Of a stretch of DNA of 48,859 nt, positions 8,082 through 17,343 are shown one piece after another. The notes below the pieces were generated by a model. That model did no database searches. It saw nothing but the letters and a program-made list of their open reading frames with translations, and was not told where the DNA came from. Position 1 is the first letter of the stretch. Every line of letters begins with the position of its first letter. This DNA is from CAZAGD01 sp049699975. GTDB taxonomy: Bacteria > Desulfobacterota > SM23-61. The position numbers and the translations under genes are program-made. The DNA lies in NCBI GenBank assembly GCA_049699975.1, contig JBNAWB010000002.1:1-48859 (forward strand). The letters run 5' to 3'.

Positions 8082-9437
8082 CTATTCCACTTGCGGCAAA
8101 TCTTTTAGAGCTTCTTTAATCTTCTCCTCCGGATATTCGTAATCTTCTAACTTCTTTGCCAAGAAGGAGTCATAAGCGGCGAGATCAAAATGGCCGTGGC
8201 CGCTGAAATTAAAGACGATCACTTTTTCTTCCTTTTGCTCCCGGCATTTTATTGCTTCATCAATGGTCGCCTTGATGGCATGAGCTGTCTCGGGAGCAGG
8301 AATTATCCCTTCCGTGCGCGCAAAAAGAACAGCCGCCTCGAAGACCGGATTTTGAGGATACGCCACTGCCTCGACTAGCCCTTCATCATAAAGCAAACAG
8401 AGTAAAGGAGCATCTCCATGGTAGCGCAAGCCTCCCGCATGAATTCCCGCAGGTACGAAAGTGTGCCCCAGGGTGTACATCTTCACCATAGGCGCCATGC
8501 GGGCTGTATCCCCATAATCATAGCGATAAAGCCCCTTGGTTAAAGTGGGACAGGCTGTCGGCTCGACGGCTATGAAACGGATATTTTCCCCCTGTTTTTT
8601 CTCCGGGAAAAAGGGGAAACAAAATCCCGCAAAATTACTCCCGCCTCCCACACAGCCGATTAAAATATCTGGCTCTACCCCGATCTTTTTCAACTGGGCC
8701 TTAGTTTCCATTCCTACTACGGTTTGATGGAGCACCACATGATTGAGCACGCTTCCTAAAGAATAATGCGTATCTTCACGTTTAACTGCATCTTCAACGG
8801 CTTCACTGATGGCAATTCCCAGGCTTCCCGGAGAGTTCGGATCCCGCGCCAAAATGCTGCGACCAGCTTCTGTCTGATCGCTGGGGCTGGGAATTACTTT
8901 GGCTCCCCACGTCTCCATCAGCATCCGCCGATAAGGTTTTTGCTGATAGCTCACTTTCACCATGTACACCTGACACTCTAACCCAAATAGCTGACAACCA
9001 AAAGCCAGCGCACTGCCCCACTGGCCTGCTCCAGTCTCTGTGGTCAGCCTTTTTACTCCTTCTTTTTTATTATAATAAGCCTGGGCTACAGCAGTATTGG
9101 GCTTGTGGCTGCCAGGTGGGCTGACACTTTCATTCTTATAATAAATGCGGGCCGGAGTTTTTAAAGCTTCTTCCAAACGCCGAGCGCGGCAGAGAGGAGT
9201 TGGCCGCCAAAGCTTATAAATGGAGAGGACCTCTTCGGGAATATCAATCCAGCGTTGCTGACTAACTTCCTGCTCTATTAAACCCATGGGAAAAATGGGA
9301 GCTAAGTCCTGGGGACCCAGAGGCTTAGCTGTAATGGGATGAAGAGGTGGCGGCAGGGGCTTAGGTAGGTCAGGTTGAATATTGTACCATTGCCGCGGCA
9401 TTTCTTTTTCGGATAGGTAAATCTTGTTTTCGTCCAT
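8082..9437 (-). CDS. trpB2: Tryptophan synthase beta-like protein, TrpB2 type
   Basis: A 451-residue PLP enzyme expected to condense indole with L-serine (or a related amino donor) to give tryptophan. The PLP lysine is in GSHKPN (K112), the catalytic-glutamate block TETGAGQWGSAL is at about 133-144, and the phosphate-binding GGGSN is at 264-268. The length, the proline-rich N-terminal extension and the SHKPN form identify the TrpB2 subfamily, which usually acts without TrpA. No trpA is in this window. It is the last gene of the minus-strand operon that begins with a Trp-codon leader, which fits a role in Trp supply by indole salvage. The ATG follows AAGGAG. Two hairpins lie in the 166-bp gap behind livK. 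Confidence 0.9.
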   Translation of the reverse strand: MDENKIYLSEKEMPRQWYNIQPDLPKPLPPPLHPITAKPLGPQDLAPIFPMGLIEQEVSQQRWIDIPEEVLSIYKLWRPTPLCRARRLEEALKTPARIYYKNESVSPPGSHKPNTAVAQAYYNKKEGVKRLTTETGAGQWGSALAFGCQLFGLECQVYMVKVSYQQKPYRRMLMETWGAKVIPSPSDQTEAGRSILARDPNSPGSLGIAISEAVEDAVKREDTHYSLGSVLNHVVLHQTVVGMETKAQLKKIGVEPDILIGCVGGGSNFAGFCFPFFPEKKQGENIRFIAVEPTACPTLTKGLYRYDYGDTARMAPMVKMYTLGHTFVPAGIHAGGLRYHGDAPLLCLLYDEGLVEAVAYPQNPVFEAAVLFARTEGIIPAPETAHAIKATIDEAIKCREQKEEKVIVFNFSGHGHFDLAAYDSFLAKKLEDYEYPEEKIKEALKDLPQVE

Positions 9438-9484
9438 TTCTTTCTCCTTTTCTATTTAGAATTTATAAAGAAGGAAATAATTAA

Positions 9485-9557
9485 TCAGCTTTGAGCAACC
9501 CTTTGCTGATTGCTTATTAAGTTATTAAGCAGGGCCCAAACCCTTGCCCTGCTTTAG
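9485..9557 (-). other. Two consecutive hairpins between livK and trpB2
   Basis: Read on the minus strand, the first hairpin has arms AAGCAGGGC and GCCCTGCTT and the second has arms AATCAGC and GCTGATT. Neither is followed by a strong T-run. They could set relative expression of livK and trpB2 through RNA stability or partial termination. Confidence 0.4.
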
Positions 9558-9603
9558 ATAATTTTTTTATCCTATTCTTTCTGCGGCAATCTGCGACGCA
9601 ATC

Positions 9604-10767
9604 CTACTCTAACATCTTCCAATCGCCTTTAACTATCTGCACCATCACCATCGAATCTGTCCCCAAGCCATTGTGGTCTTCAGGAGTAATGTTGTAGATG
9701 CCGCTTATCCCCACGTAGCCTTTGGTTCTTTCAATCTCATCCCGCAGCTTCTCGTTATTCGTTCCTGCTTTCTGCATCGCTTTGGCCACTATATAAATCG
9801 CATCCCAAGCATAACCGGAATGAGTATTGATCGGGAATTGGCGGTCATACTTATAAACATCTTTATACAATCTAATAAATTCGAGGATGACTTTTTTTTG
9901 CGGATCGGTCTCGGGCAACTGATTGGCCACCATTAATTTTGTAGAAGGCATTATGTTTCCTTCTGCCGCCTCCCCGGCTAACTTGATATAAATGGGATCA
10001 GGCAAACCATGACACTGGAAAAGGGGAACAGAGATGGCCAATTGTTTTACGTTCTTAGCCACAATGGCTCCGGCCTTACCGATAGTCCAACAAACGATGG
10101 CTTGGGGAGAGGCGGCTTTTATCTTAACCAATTGGGTAGTCATATCGTTGTCTGTAGGCTGAAAAGACTCGGCACTAATTATTTTCAGCCCATAATCGGG
10201 GGCCAGCTTTTCTAACCAGAATTTGCCATCGCGTCCAAACCCGTCGGCCGCGGTAATGATTGCTATATTCTGCAGACCTTTCTTTTTCAAATAATCAAAA
10301 GTCTTTTGCACTGCTACGGAGGTGCGCTGGGGAGATTTAAAAGTCCAACGGAAAGGCCCAAATTTTCCGCCCATAATAACTGGATCCCCTCCCACGCACA
10401 TAAAAGTAGGCACCTTCATCTGTTCAATGATCGGTTTGGCAGCCATGCCCGTATCTGTACGTGTCGGCCCAATGATCGCCACTACTTTGTCTGATTCAAT
10501 AAATTTCTTAGCAATGATGGCGGCTTTGGTAGGATCACCCTCATCATCAGCGATTACCAATTGTAATGGCCGGCCGTTGATTCCCCCTTCCCCATTGATC
10601 TTTTTTACCACCATCTCCGCTACTAATTTGGTGGGCGTCCCAATGGCAGCTGAAGGACCAGTTAGGTCAAAGAAGGCTCCTAATTTTATCGGTTCAGCTC
10701 CTTGAGCTCCCCATGCACCTCCTAAGACCATTAACAACCCGGCTCCGATTAAAAATAGTTTTTTCAT
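9604..10767 (-). CDS. livK: ABC transporter substrate-binding protein (LivK-type)
   Basis: A 387-residue type I periplasmic binding protein. The signal peptide begins MKKLFLIGAGLLMVLGGAW, with likely cleavage after AQGA near residue 24. The mature start EPIKLGAFFDLTGPSAAIGT is the classic LivK opening, with the ligand-binding first strand and the serine-containing loop. The ATG follows AAAGGAGGG. It lies between paaK and trpB2 in the Trp-attenuated operon, so an aromatic ligand (tryptophan, indoleacetate or another arylacetate) is a reasonable inference but is not visible in the sequence. Confidence 0.88.
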   Translation of the reverse strand: MKKLFLIGAGLLMVLGGAWGAQGAEPIKLGAFFDLTGPSAAIGTPTKLVAEMVVKKINGEGGINGRPLQLVIADDEGDPTKAAIIAKKFIESDKVVAIIGPTRTDTGMAAKPIIEQMKVPTFMCVGGDPVIMGGKFGPFRWTFKSPQRTSVAVQKTFDYLKKKGLQNIAIITAADGFGRDGKFWLEKLAPDYGLKIISAESFQPTDNDMTTQLVKIKAASPQAIVCWTIGKAGAIVAKNVKQLAISVPLFQCHGLPDPIYIKLAGEAAEGNIMPSTKLMVANQLPETDPQKKVILEFIRLYKDVYKYDRQFPINTHSGYAWDAIYIVAKAMQKAGTNNEKLRDEIERTKGYVGISGIYNITPEDHNGLGTDSMVMVQIVKGDWKMLE

Positions 10768-10867
10768 CTCACCCTCCTTTTTTTATTTTTATTTACTCAT
10801 CCCCTTTCGCCCCTGATAGACATTGAATTATCATCATTGAGCTAAAAGGGCTAAAGCTGTTCGTTTT

Positions 10868-12160
10868 TTAATCCCCTCTTTGGTCAAATATTCTTTTTGT
10901 TTTCCTTTCCGTTCGGGGCAAACTCTGGTAATCAACAATCTCTACCTGACAACTTACTAAAAGTTGGTGACTTATTTTATGTTCTAATTCTGCTCTTATT
11001 TCGCCATCTTGACTTCGTTCCACCCCCGGTGCTCTTTCAACTTTGACGGTCATATAATCTCGCCCGTCTTCCTGGCGGTACAAATACACTTGAAACTCAC
11101 TGCCTAACCGGGAAATTTGGGAGAGGATATGATCTATTTGCCCCGGATATATATTCACGCCCCGAAAGATGAACATATCGTCCGAACGGCCTAAAATCTT
11201 ATCGTGGCGCGGAAGCAGGCTACCGCATGAACATCTCCCCGGAATAATTTTAGTTAAGTCCCGGGTGCGGTAGCGGATCAAAGGAGCAGCTTCTTTCCGC
11301 AAAGTGGTAACCACCATTTCCCCCACTTCGCCCGGAGGTAAAGGTTTTAAAGTTTGGGGATCAATAATTTCGAGAATATAATAATCAGCCCAATAATGAA
11401 TGCCTTCATGAGCGGCACACTCCAAACCAGTTCCTGGACCATAAAGTTCCGTGAGCCCGGGAATATCAAAAGAATCTTCTACTCCTAAATACTCCTCCAT
11501 ATGGCGGCGCATAGCTGCGCTATGCCTTTCGGCCCCGAATATCAACCGGCGCAATTTAATCTTCTCCCGCAAATTTCGGCGGCGCACTTCCTCAGCCATA
11601 AGCAAGCCCATGGAGGCGGTACAACAGAAAACTGTGGTCTGCAGATCAACCATAATTTCACAATGTAAATCTAAATTCCCCGGGCCTACCGGGACAGCCA
11701 TAGCCCCAAACCTTTCGCATCCTAACTGAAATCCCACCCCTGCTGTCCAGAGACCATAACCGACAGCGATTTGCACCCGGTCTTCTTTGGTCAATCCAGC
11801 CATTTCATAACAGCGCGCGAACATGTCGGCCCAGTCTTGGATGTCCTTCGCCGTGTAGCATAGAATTTTTCTTTTACCGGTCGTGCCCGAGGAAGAGTGA
11901 ATTCTTACTACTTCTTTTAGCGGCACGGCCAGCAAAGGAAAGGGATATCCATCCTGCAGATCTTGAGCGGTAGTAAAAGGAAGCAGAGTCAAGTCTGCCA
12001 AGCTGCGCAGATCACCGGGAGAAAAACCGGAGGCCATCAAACGCTGCCTATAAAAAGGTGATCCTCTATAGGCATGTTCTAAAGTCCATTTTAATCCGGC
12101 TAACTGCCAGGCCGCCAATTCTTCTGCTGATTTGAAGTCGGGCATAAAAGTTTTTATCAT
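10868..12160 (-). CDS. paaK: Phenylacetate-CoA ligase family protein
   Basis: A 430-residue PaaK-family adenylate-forming enzyme that should convert an arylacetate, ATP and CoA to arylacetyl-CoA. The P-loop SSSGTTGK is intact at residues 89-96, the A7-type block RYRTRDLT is present, the hinge is GRSDDMFIFRGVNIYP, and the C-terminal catalytic-lysine motif LPRTERKTKR is present (K420). It overlaps the upstream paralog by ATGA, so the two are translationally coupled. Next to iorAB, the product arylacetyl-CoA is exactly the thioester used or made by indolepyruvate oxidoreductase. Indoleacetate, phenylacetate or 4-hydroxyphenylacetate are all possible substrates. Confidence 0.88.
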   Translation of the reverse strand: MIKTFMPDFKSAEELAAWQLAGLKWTLEHAYRGSPFYRQRLMASGFSPGDLRSLADLTLLPFTTAQDLQDGYPFPLLAVPLKEVVRIHSSSGTTGKRKILCYTAKDIQDWADMFARCYEMAGLTKEDRVQIAVGYGLWTAGVGFQLGCERFGAMAVPVGPGNLDLHCEIMVDLQTTVFCCTASMGLLMAEEVRRRNLREKIKLRRLIFGAERHSAAMRRHMEEYLGVEDSFDIPGLTELYGPGTGLECAAHEGIHYWADYYILEIIDPQTLKPLPPGEVGEMVVTTLRKEAAPLIRYRTRDLTKIIPGRCSCGSLLPRHDKILGRSDDMFIFRGVNIYPGQIDHILSQISRLGSEFQVYLYRQEDGRDYMTVKVERAPGVERSQDGEIRAELEHKISHQLLVSCQVEIVDYQSLPRTERKTKRIFDQRGD

Positions 12161-13425
12161 CCTTCTTCTTTCCGCTCTCCTTTCTCCGCCAATTTAACTT
12201 CTATTCTCAACCCTATGGCTCGCCGTAGAGCCATTTGTATCTCTTCTTCTAAAATTTCTTTTTTCTTGGTCTCCTTAGGCATGACCCCATGGGCAGGGGC
12301 CACTAATAATTGGAGCTGATCGTTCATTCCTTTTTTACGCCTAACTTGGAGGATATAATCAGTTTCCACTTCTGGGAAAAGGGCTAATACTTCCCTGATT
12401 TTTTCCGGAAAAACATTAATTCCGCGCACGGTGATCATTTGGTCTGTCCTTTTAAAGACCCTGGCCATTCTGACTAACGTTCGCCCGCAAGGACAGGGGT
12501 CATAGTAAAGAGTGGTCAAGTCGCTGGTGCGGTAGCGCAAAAGGGGATAGGCAGCATTGGTCAAAGTGGTCAACACAAGTTCTCCTTCTTCTCCCTCGGG
12601 AAGATTTTCTCCTGATCCAGGATCGATAATTTCGGCCAAAAAATGATCTTCGTTAATATGCAGGCCTTGGCGCGCCGGGCATTCTCCGGCTACGCCCGGC
12701 TCTACTAATTCCAAAACTCCGTAAATATCATAAGCCCTCAGGCCTAATTCTGCTTCGATTATCTGCCGCACTTCCTCTGGCCACGGCTCAGCTCCCAATA
12801 GACCAATGCGTAAAGACAAATTAGCGCGGGAAATTCTTTTCTTTGCCATAGTTTCGGCGATATGCAAAGCAAAAGAAGGGGTCGAGGCCAAAACCGTGCT
12901 GCGAAAATCTTGCATGATGCGTAATTGAATTTCCGCCGAGGTAATAGAGGTCGGCACCACTGCCGCCCCGATCAATTCCGCACTTTGGTTGAAGCGCATC
13001 GCTCCTAAGAAAAGTCCATAATTAAAGGCCACCTGCATGATGTCATGTTCAGTAATCCCCACCCCCACCATGATCCGCGCTACCATTTCCCGCCAAATTT
13101 TCAAATCTTCTTGGGTGTAACCGATCACTATCGGATTGCCGTAAAGGCCAGAAGGAAACTGCAAGCAAACCACATCTTTTAAAGGAACGGCAAACAGGCC
13201 ATAAGGATAATTGTCCATAAGGTCTTGGCGAGTAGTAAAAGGTAATTTTCTTATATCGGCCAGCGTCTTGATATCATCTGGACTTACTCCTGCTTCGTCA
13301 AATTTGCGGCGGTAGAAATCCACATGAGCATAAGCTTGGTTGACAACGATCTGCAGTCTTTCCAACTGTAAATCCTGCAGATCGCGCCGGTTCATACTTT
13401 CAATCCGCGGCTGCATAATCGGCAT
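12157..13425 (-). CDS. Divergent phenylacetate-CoA ligase paralog, probably altered active site
   Basis: A 422-residue PaaK-family protein. I chose the ATG at 13425 because AAAGGGAG precedes it and it clears the livF stop at 13439; an in-frame start at 13497 would overlap livF. The fold markers YRTSDLT and RGINVFP are intact. The P-loop, however, reads PSGLYGNP (residues 91-98) where the family has SSGTTGKP, so both threonines and the lysine are lost. The C-terminus ends in a charged tail without the catalytic LPRxxxK motif. It may be inactive, or a partner or regulator of the coupled intact ligase. The four-cysteine-like CPCG block before the hinge is kept. Confidence 0.82.
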   Translation of the reverse strand: MPIMQPRIESMNRRDLQDLQLERLQIVVNQAYAHVDFYRRKFDEAGVSPDDIKTLADIRKLPFTTRQDLMDNYPYGLFAVPLKDVVCLQFPSGLYGNPIVIGYTQEDLKIWREMVARIMVGVGITEHDIMQVAFNYGLFLGAMRFNQSAELIGAAVVPTSITSAEIQLRIMQDFRSTVLASTPSFALHIAETMAKKRISRANLSLRIGLLGAEPWPEEVRQIIEAELGLRAYDIYGVLELVEPGVAGECPARQGLHINEDHFLAEIIDPGSGENLPEGEEGELVLTTLTNAAYPLLRYRTSDLTTLYYDPCPCGRTLVRMARVFKRTDQMITVRGINVFPEKIREVLALFPEVETDYILQVRRKKGMNDQLQLLVAPAHGVMPKETKKKEILEEEIQMALRRAIGLRIEVKLAEKGERKEEG

Positions 13426-13438
13426 ACTTTTCTCCCTT

Positions 13439-14170
13439 TCACCTCTCCCATTTCCCGCGGTAATCTTTTCCCAAAAAGGCCCGCTTGACTTCTTCATTAT
13501 GGAGAAGTTCTGGGCCAGATCCGGACAAGATTACGCGGCCCACTTCTAAGACATAGGCCCGCTGGCAAATACGCAAAGCTTCTCGCGCATTCTGCTCAAC
13601 TAATAAAATCGTACTTCCTTTTTCAGGTAAAGTTTGAATGGTCTTAAATATTTCCGCTACTACATAGGGCGCTAAGCCTAAGGAAGGTTCATCGAGCATC
13701 AGCAAGCTGGGTCGGGCCATCAGCGCTTTACCCAAAGCCAGCATCTGCCTTTCGCCACCCGAAAGAGTCCCGGCCGGCTGTTTCTGCCGCTGACGCAAAA
13801 GCGGAAAGAGAGCGAATACTTCTTCCATTTCTTGCTTTCGGCGCCGTTCATCCAGGCGGCGCAGATAAGCTCCCAGTTCTAAATTTTCGCCCACGCTTAG
13901 AGAAGGAAAAACCTTGTCTGTTTCCGGAACCTGGACTAAACCCAAAGCCACAATTTTTTCTGGACTCAGGCCTTTAATTTCTCGATCTTGAAAAATCCTG
14001 CTGCCGTTTGCGGCCGGATGAATTCCCGAGATAACGTTCAAGAGGGTCGTCTTGCCCGCCCCGTTGGCGCCAATCAAAGACACAATCTCGCCCGCCAATA
14101 CATGCATAGTTACATGCCTTAGTACCTGCACGTTCCCGTAGAAGGCGTCAATGTTTTTTATCTTGAGCAT
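13439..14170 (-). CDS. livF: Liv-type ABC transporter ATP-binding protein LivF
   Basis: A 243-residue ATPase of normal LivF length. Walker A is GANGAGKT (about 33-40), the signature is LSGGERQML, and Walker B is LLMLDEPSLGLAP. It lacks the basic tail seen on the LivF at 6904-7707, so the two transporters are distinct subtypes. It lies 31 bp after livG in the Trp-attenuated operon and partners LivG to drive LivHM. Confidence 0.9.
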   Translation of the reverse strand: MLKIKNIDAFYGNVQVLRHVTMHVLAGEIVSLIGANGAGKTTLLNVISGIHPAANGSRIFQDREIKGLSPEKIVALGLVQVPETDKVFPSLSVGENLELGAYLRRLDERRRKQEMEEVFALFPLLRQRQKQPAGTLSGGERQMLALGKALMARPSLLMLDEPSLGLAPYVVAEIFKTIQTLPEKGSTILLVEQNAREALRICQRAYVLEVGRVILSGSGPELLHNEEVKRAFLGKDYRGKWER

Positions 14171-14201
14171 GGTCTATTAAATATGCCCTTCCTTCTTTAC
14201 C

Positions 14202-14966
14202 TCACCCTGATCCCAAATAAGCGGCAATTACCTGTTCATTACGCTGCACCTCGGCCGGCACGCCTTCTCCAATCTTGGTTCCATGGTTAAGAACAATGAC
14301 CCAATCCGCAATGGACATCACTAAGTCCATATTATGTTCCACCAGCAAGATGGTCTGCCCCTTTTCTTTGAGCTTCAAGAGCGTAGCGGCCATTCCCTCC
14401 ATCTCCCGCAGGTTTAAACCAGCCACTGGTTCATCCAGCATGAGCAGTTTAGGTTCGTTGACCAGGGCGCGGGCCATTTCGACTTTCTTCTGCTCGGCCA
14501 TAGATAGGGAAGTTGCCGGCCAGTCAGCTTTGGTTAAGAGCCCCAAAAATTCTAAGGCTTCTGCAGCCTTTTTTCTAATCCAGCGTTCTTCTTCTCTCTC
14601 CTTCGGCAAATGGAACATGCCCCCTAGGAAACCGGATTTAGTGCGCGGATGCAAACCGACCATCACGTTTTCCAAAACACTTAAATTGGCAAAGAGCTGC
14701 ACTTGTTGAAAGGTGCGATTTATGCCCAGTTGGGCAATCTGGTGGGGTTGGAGTTGGGAAATTGATCGGCCTAAAAAAACTATTTCCCCTTCATCCGCTG
14801 CGTATATTCCGCTAATGGCATTTAGCAAGGTAGTCTTGCCCGCCCCGTTAGGACCAATGACGGCCACTATTTTCTGCGTCTGGAAATTTAAAGATAGTCC
14901 ATGCAGAGCTTCCAAGCCGCCAAAACGCAGGGTTAAATTTTTTACTTCTAAAATATTGGCTGCCAT
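14202..14966 (-). CDS. livG: Liv-type ABC transporter ATP-binding protein LivG
   Basis: A 254-residue ATPase. Walker A is GPNGAGKT, the Q-loop region is NRTFQQVQLF, the signature-like block is LSMAEQKKVEMARAL, and Walker B is LLMLDEP. The start was set at the ATG of MAANILEVKN (14966) because LivG proteins begin there and it clears the livM stop; an upstream in-frame ATG (15038) would add 24 atypical residues read through livM. The Shine-Dalgarno is weak, which suggests translational coupling to livM. Confidence 0.88.
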   Translation of the reverse strand: MAANILEVKNLTLRFGGLEALHGLSLNFQTQKIVAVIGPNGAGKTTLLNAISGIYAADEGEIVFLGRSISQLQPHQIAQLGINRTFQQVQLFANLSVLENVMVGLHPRTKSGFLGGMFHLPKEREEERWIRKKAAEALEFLGLLTKADWPATSLSMAEQKKVEMARALVNEPKLLMLDEPVAGLNLREMEGMAATLLKLKEKGQTILLVEHNMDLVMSIADWVIVLNHGTKIGEGVPAEVQRNEQVIAAYLGSG

Positions 14967-14973
14967 TTTTAGT

Positions 14974-15912
14974 CTATACTTTCTTTTTCCCGAAAGGGGC
15001 CACCAAAACTGGCAGCAGACCTCGGGGAAAGAAAACAAGTACTAACATTAGGATTAGTCCATAAATCAAGACATTATACTCTTTAACTGGGTGCAACAAT
15101 TCTGGTAGAACTGTTAATAAAATCGCGCCAATAAGGGAACCCCAGAGAGACCCAATTCCGCCCACCAAGACCATGGTCACTACCTGAATGGAATAAAAAA
15201 AGCTAAAAGTCCCTGGGCTGATAAAAGTAAAATAGTGGGCATAGAGAGCTCCAGCTAAAGAAGCCAAGAAAGCACTACAGACGAAGATCTTTATTTTGTA
15301 ATTCTCTGTGGGTACGCCCGCGCACTTAGCTACAATTTCATTGTGGCTAAGAGCGGCCATGGCCCGACCCACCCGGGAATGGATCAGGTTTAAGGCCAAA
15401 ACGAAAATGATCAGGGAAACAGCCCAAAGGAGAAAATACATCTTTTTATCGGAGTCAAAGATCAAGCCCCCAATTTGCAAGCGGGGGATCCCCGCGAAAC
15501 CTGAGGGTCCGCCGGTGATTGGTTCAAGCTGAATAGAAAGAATGTAGGTAATTACGTTAAAACCTAAAGTGGCCATAACCAAATAATGGCCCTCTAACTT
15601 AAGCGTCGGCACGCCAATAATGTAGGCCACCAAGGCCGTAATCAGGAGATTCAGCACCATAGCTGGCCAAAGGGGAAGGCCCAGGGTGACGGTGAAGACG
15701 GCGGTCAGATAAGCTCCAAACCCAAAAAAGGCCCCCTGGCCTAAAGATATTTGGCCGGCGTACCCCATCAACAGATTTAAGCCGATCACGACGATAAAAT
15801 TCAAAGCGGCTACATTGAGCACCATTAAAAAATAATTATTCCGCACGGCCCAGGGGAAAATCAGGATCAGGATCGCTAATAGAAAAAGGAATCTCTTATT
15901 ATTCTTTCCCAT
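14974..15912 (-). CDS. livM: Liv-type ABC transporter permease LivM
   Basis: A 312-residue inner-membrane permease. The LivM block GYAGQISLGQGAFFGFGAYL is near residues 50-70 and the EAA-like loop GRAMAALSHNEIVAKCAGV is present. It starts 8 bp after livH with a weak ribosome site, consistent with coupling. With LivH it forms the channel for the solute delivered by the LivK at 9604-10767. Confidence 0.9.
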   Translation of the reverse strand: MGKNNKRFLFLLAILILIFPWAVRNNYFLMVLNVAALNFIVVIGLNLLMGYAGQISLGQGAFFGFGAYLTAVFTVTLGLPLWPAMVLNLLITALVAYIIGVPTLKLEGHYLVMATLGFNVITYILSIQLEPITGGPSGFAGIPRLQIGGLIFDSDKKMYFLLWAVSLIIFVLALNLIHSRVGRAMAALSHNEIVAKCAGVPTENYKIKIFVCSAFLASLAGALYAHYFTFISPGTFSFFYSIQVVTMVLVGGIGSLWGSLIGAILLTVLPELLHPVKEYNVLIYGLILMLVLVFFPRGLLPVLVAPFGKKKV

Positions 15913-15919
15913 GATTTTT

Positions 15920-16804
15920 CTAAACCCTTTTGATTTTCACCTGGCCCAAAAGGCCGCTCGGCCTAAAAAATAGGATGATGAGTAAAATCAGAAAAGCCAC
16001 CACATCTTTATATTCAGAAGAGATGAAACCGGCACTTAGTGATTCAAATACGCCCAGAAGTAGCCCACCTAATACGGCTCCAGGCATTGACCCATAGCCC
16101 CCCAGGATGGCGGCTGAAAAGCCTTTCAAACCTAACATAGCCCCCACATCGTAGGAGGTAGTAGTTATAGGGGTAAGCATTATTCCAGCCGCTGCCCCCA
16201 ATGCTCCGCTAATCGTAAAAGAAAGGAGAATCATGCGGTTTACCGGAATCCCGGTCAATAAAGCTGAACGTCGGCTGGCCGCCACGGCGCGCATGGCTTT
16301 GCCTACCATAGTATTTTTTAAAAAATAATGCAGACTAAAAACCATTCCTAAAGTAAGGCCAAAGATCCATAAGCTTTGGGGCATAACAGCGGCACCCCCA
16401 AAAAGAAAAGGATCTTCCCCAGAGAAAGGCGGAAGAGTCAAAGGGTTTTTCCCCCAAATAATCATGGACAATCCTTTGATCGTGATGGATGCTCCTACGG
16501 TAATCATGACCAAAATGAGAATGTCTTTTGATTTGGCCCGGCGAATAGGCCCGTACTCCAATAAAAAGCCAACGGCGGCCACAGCAATAAGGGTCAATAT
16601 AAAAGAAACGATCATGGGGAGGTGGCTAAAAGTATAAAAGGTGATCATAAACATCCCCCCCAACATCACAAATTCTCCTTGGGCAAAATTGACTATGCCG
16701 GTGGCGTTATGGATGAGGGAGAAACCAATGGCGATCAATGAATAAGTGCTGCCGGTGGTCAAACCAGAGAAAAGGAATTGTAAAAACTGCACCGCGAACG
16801 TCAT
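15920..16804 (-). CDS. livH: Liv-type ABC transporter permease LivH
   Basis: A 294-residue inner-membrane permease with the LivH signature GFSLIHNATGIVNFAQGEF and about eight membrane segments. The loop GKAMRAVAASRRSALLTGIP contacts the ATPases in this family. The ATG follows CGGAGTAGCT and comes 2 bp after the iorB stop, so translation is probably coupled to iorB. That ties the transporter tightly to the oxidoreductase. Confidence 0.9.
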   Translation of the reverse strand: MTFAVQFLQFLFSGLTTGSTYSLIAIGFSLIHNATGIVNFAQGEFVMLGGMFMITFYTFSHLPMIVSFILTLIAVAAVGFLLEYGPIRRAKSKDILILVMITVGASITIKGLSMIIWGKNPLTLPPFSGEDPFLFGGAAVMPQSLWIFGLTLGMVFSLHYFLKNTMVGKAMRAVAASRRSALLTGIPVNRMILLSFTISGALGAAAGIMLTPITTTSYDVGAMLGLKGFSAAILGGYGSMPGAVLGGLLLGVFESLSAGFISSEYKDVVAFLILLIILFFRPSGLLGQVKIKRV

Positions 16805-16806
16805 AG

Positions 16807-17316
16807 CTACTCCGTAATTATGTTCCCCCTAAAACCAACTTTTAAAGCTTGCCCGTTTATTTGTCTGTACCTTTCCGGAGAGAGATCTTTGACCACTTCC
16901 GCGGCCAGTTCATAGTTACAGAACAATTTTTTATGCTGGAGGGCAAAACCAAGCAAAACCAAATTGGCCATCAGCGGCGAACCTATTTGCGCGGCTAAAC
17001 GTGTCGCATCTATGGCTAAGCCGTATTTATTTTGCTTAGAGTTAACGATCATTGTGCCTTGGGCGGAAAGAAAATGGGCAAAAGTTTCTACTTCTCCTTC
17101 ATCGAGTGCTAATATAAGGTCAGCCTGCCCACTTCTGATTAATGGGCCGCGGAAAGGACCAATCTTGAGCGTGGAAATAACTGAACCGCCTCGTTGGGCC
17201 ATGCCGTGCGTCTCGGAGGCGATTACTTCCGCACCTCCTCTTAGCGCACATTCCCCTAAGATCCGCGTTAGAAATAAAACTCCTTGACCTCCCCTACCTG
17301 TGATCGCTATTTGCAT
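16807..17316 (-). CDS. iorB: Indolepyruvate:ferredoxin oxidoreductase beta subunit
   Basis: A 169-residue gamma-type subunit of the 2-oxoacid:ferredoxin oxidoreductase superfamily. The GRGGQGV motif (7-13) and SETHGMAQRGGSV block are diagnostic of IorB/PorG-type domains. With IorA it interconverts arylpyruvate plus CoA and arylacetyl-CoA plus CO2, using ferredoxin. It is short compared with many IorB proteins (around 190-200) but looks complete at both ends. It lies 27 bp from iorA. AAAGGAGAGG precedes the ATG, with a somewhat long spacing of about 13 bases. Confidence 0.9.
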   Translation of the reverse strand: MQIAITGRGGQGVLFLTRILGECALRGGAEVIASETHGMAQRGGSVISTLKIGPFRGPLIRSGQADLILALDEGEVETFAHFLSAQGTMIVNSKQNKYGLAIDATRLAAQIGSPLMANLVLLGFALQHKKLFCNYELAAEVVKDLSPERYRQINGQALKVGFRGNIITE

Positions 17317-17343
17317 CTGCCAAAATGCCTCTCCTTTCTTTGA

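Noticed and set aside
13426..13497. Longer N-terminus for the PaaK paralog
   Set aside because: The extra 24 residues overlap the livF stop region and the ATG at 13425 has a good ribosome site.
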